NCBI GenBank assembly: GCA_016874775.1
Contig: VGTJ01000012.1
Coordinates: 1-53,762 of the forward strand
DNA from: Deltaproteobacteria bacterium
GTDB taxonomy: Bacteria; Desulfobacterota; Binatia; Bin18
Length of the DNA: 53,762 nucleotides
Direction of reading: 5' to 3'
Part shown: positions 53,055 through 53,762 of the stretch, one piece after another
Numbering within the stretch: the stretch's first letter is position 1
How the letters are laid out: every line of letters begins with the position of its first letter
Notes under the pieces: generated by a model
Database searches by the model: none
What the model saw: only the letters and a program-made list of their open reading frames with translations
Told to the model about the DNA's origin: nothing
Program-made: the position numbers and the translations under genes

Positions 53055-53552
53055 TTACCGTCCCTTCCACACTGGCTCGCGTTTCTCAGCAAACGACCGT
53101 GGGCCTTCGGCGTAGTCTTCGGTTTGCGTGAGGGTGGAGAACAAGATGTTCTCGTAACGGAGCGCGTCTTCGAGGACGCGGCCGAGGCTGCGTAACATTG
53201 ACTCCTTTGCTGAACGTACGCCGAGTGGTCCGTTTTTGATAATGGTTGAGGCATAGCGTTCGGCAGTGGGCATAAGATCAGCGGGAGAGACGACTTCACT
53301 GACGAGCCCAATACGTAACGCTTCGCGAGCGTCAATTTGTTCACCTGTCAATTGCATCTTGAGAGCGTTACCAAGACCAACGATTAGCGGCAACCGGACT
53401 GTGCCACCATCGCAGTGATGAAAGCCGCGTTTCACTTCCGAACAGCCGAACTTGGCATTCTCAGATGCGATGCGAATGTCACACGCAAGCGATAGCTCTA
53501 ACCCCCCCGGCGAGGGCATAGCCGTTGACCGCAGCAATGAGAAAGTGTTTTT
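53055..53552 (-). pseudogene. Enoyl-CoA hydratase/isomerase, truncated by an IS and frameshifted
   Basis: The crotonase-fold C-terminal two thirds is present: GGLELSLACDIRIASENAKF, GLGNALKMQLTGEQIDAREA and RIGLVSEVVSPADLM, ending RSFAEKREPVWKGR. Just upstream, in another frame, KHFLIAAVNGYALAGG supplies the oxyanion-hole segment. The frames meet at a run of seven G (minus strand); six would join them. Upstream of KHF the sequence becomes an IS5-type transposase end, so the first ~100 residues are gone. In the family, the enzyme hydrates enoyl-CoA or isomerises acyl-CoA. Confidence 0.88.
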
Positions 53553-53553
53553 T

Positions 53554-53762
53554 AATTCGTATTTTCCGTCGTCACCATCCGCAGCGTGCGCCGGATACTG
53601 GCCAAGTACACCATAGCGTCACTGGAAACGGTGGTATGTTCGAAGTCCCGACACAAGCGCCGCTAGCGCCCCAGCCAACCGAAGGACCGCTCCACCACCC
53701 AGCGGCGGGGCAACACGGTAAAGCCTTTGGCGTCTGCCGAACGGCGCACCACCTCCAAGCGC
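53554..53762 (-). mobile_element. C-terminal part of an IS5-family (IS427-like) transposase, with in-frame stop
   Basis: On the minus strand the frame reads [20 protein letters not shown], then [12 protein letters not shown], a TAG stop (near 53662), then RRLCRDFEHTTVSSDAMVYL and ASIRRTLRM. Conserved WVVERxFxWLxRxRRLxxDYE is the C-terminal DDE signature (the catalytic E in VVER) of IS5-group transposases. The internal TAG means this copy is inactive unless read through. It runs off the window and ends in the enoyl-CoA hydratase gene. Confidence 0.88.

Overview
The window reads as one stretch of chromosome from an uncultured Gram-negative, didermic bacterium with about 50-55% GC. Outer-membrane lipoprotein BamD, MltG and an M23 envelope peptidase indicate two membranes. 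The order rplU-rpmA-obgE-proB-proA-nadD-rsfS and the cinA-thpR-recA-recX-alaS-phoH-ybeY string are common in deltaproteobacterial lineages. The many CoA-transferases, the LLM flavin oxidoreductase and the hydantoinase genes recall soil or symbiont groups such as Tectomicrobia, Binatota or Desulfobacterota. That placement is inference from gene content only. No rRNA, tRNA, CRISPR array or prophage was seen, and no gene-free stretch exceeds about 300 bases.

Layout. 1-1415: the start of an ISAzo13-like transposase gene lies on the C-terminal end of a decayed histidine kinase. 1630-7274: cell-envelope genes, with an mltG / membrane protein / moxR operon on the minus strand, divergent from an M23 peptidase. 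7341-13263: a plus-strand housekeeping block (thioesterase, L21, L27, ObgE, proline synthesis, NadD, RsfS). 13421-14577: three small poorly known genes. 14650-19179: minus-strand fabF-fabH followed by two ArsA/Get3-like ATPases. 19256-27816: a minus-strand operon of six genes in which ECF transporter parts (S component, fused double ATPase, T component) bracket HyuA, HyuB and an M20 carbamoyl-amidase. I read this as an uptake-plus-ring-opening pathway for a hydantoin-like or cyclic amide compound, and it is the most interesting system here. 27878-28269: a gutted GH16-like secreted hydrolase.

28452-31230: bamD, a histidine phosphatase and a CaiB-type CoA-transferase on the plus strand. 31298-39667: a long minus-strand DNA/RNA-maintenance operon, cinA-(frameshifted thpR)-recA-[REP-like repeat]-uma2-recX-alaS-phoH-ybeY, with an unusually long phoH/ybeY overlap. 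39827-42445: a CoA-transferase, an alcohol dehydrogenase and a small HIT-like protein. 42531-45185: an FxLYD-like protein, then a DNA methyltransferase / restriction endonuclease pair. 45204-47140: a single-chain 3-oxoacid CoA-transferase-like gene and a membrane protein. 47303-48089: a HEPN/MNT toxin-antitoxin-type pair. 48246-49598: an LLM oxidoreductase fragment beside an intact LLM gene. 49709-52978: an MBL-fold lipoprotein-like gene, a secreted DUF4124-like protein and a second CaiB CoA-transferase. 53055-53762: an enoyl-CoA hydratase cut by a broken IS5-type transposase.

Signs of ongoing decay recur: IS insertions at both window edges, two frameshifts at G homopolymers (which may be sequencing errors), two gene remnants, REP-like palindromes, and short repeat tracts that run into the ends of several coding sequences.
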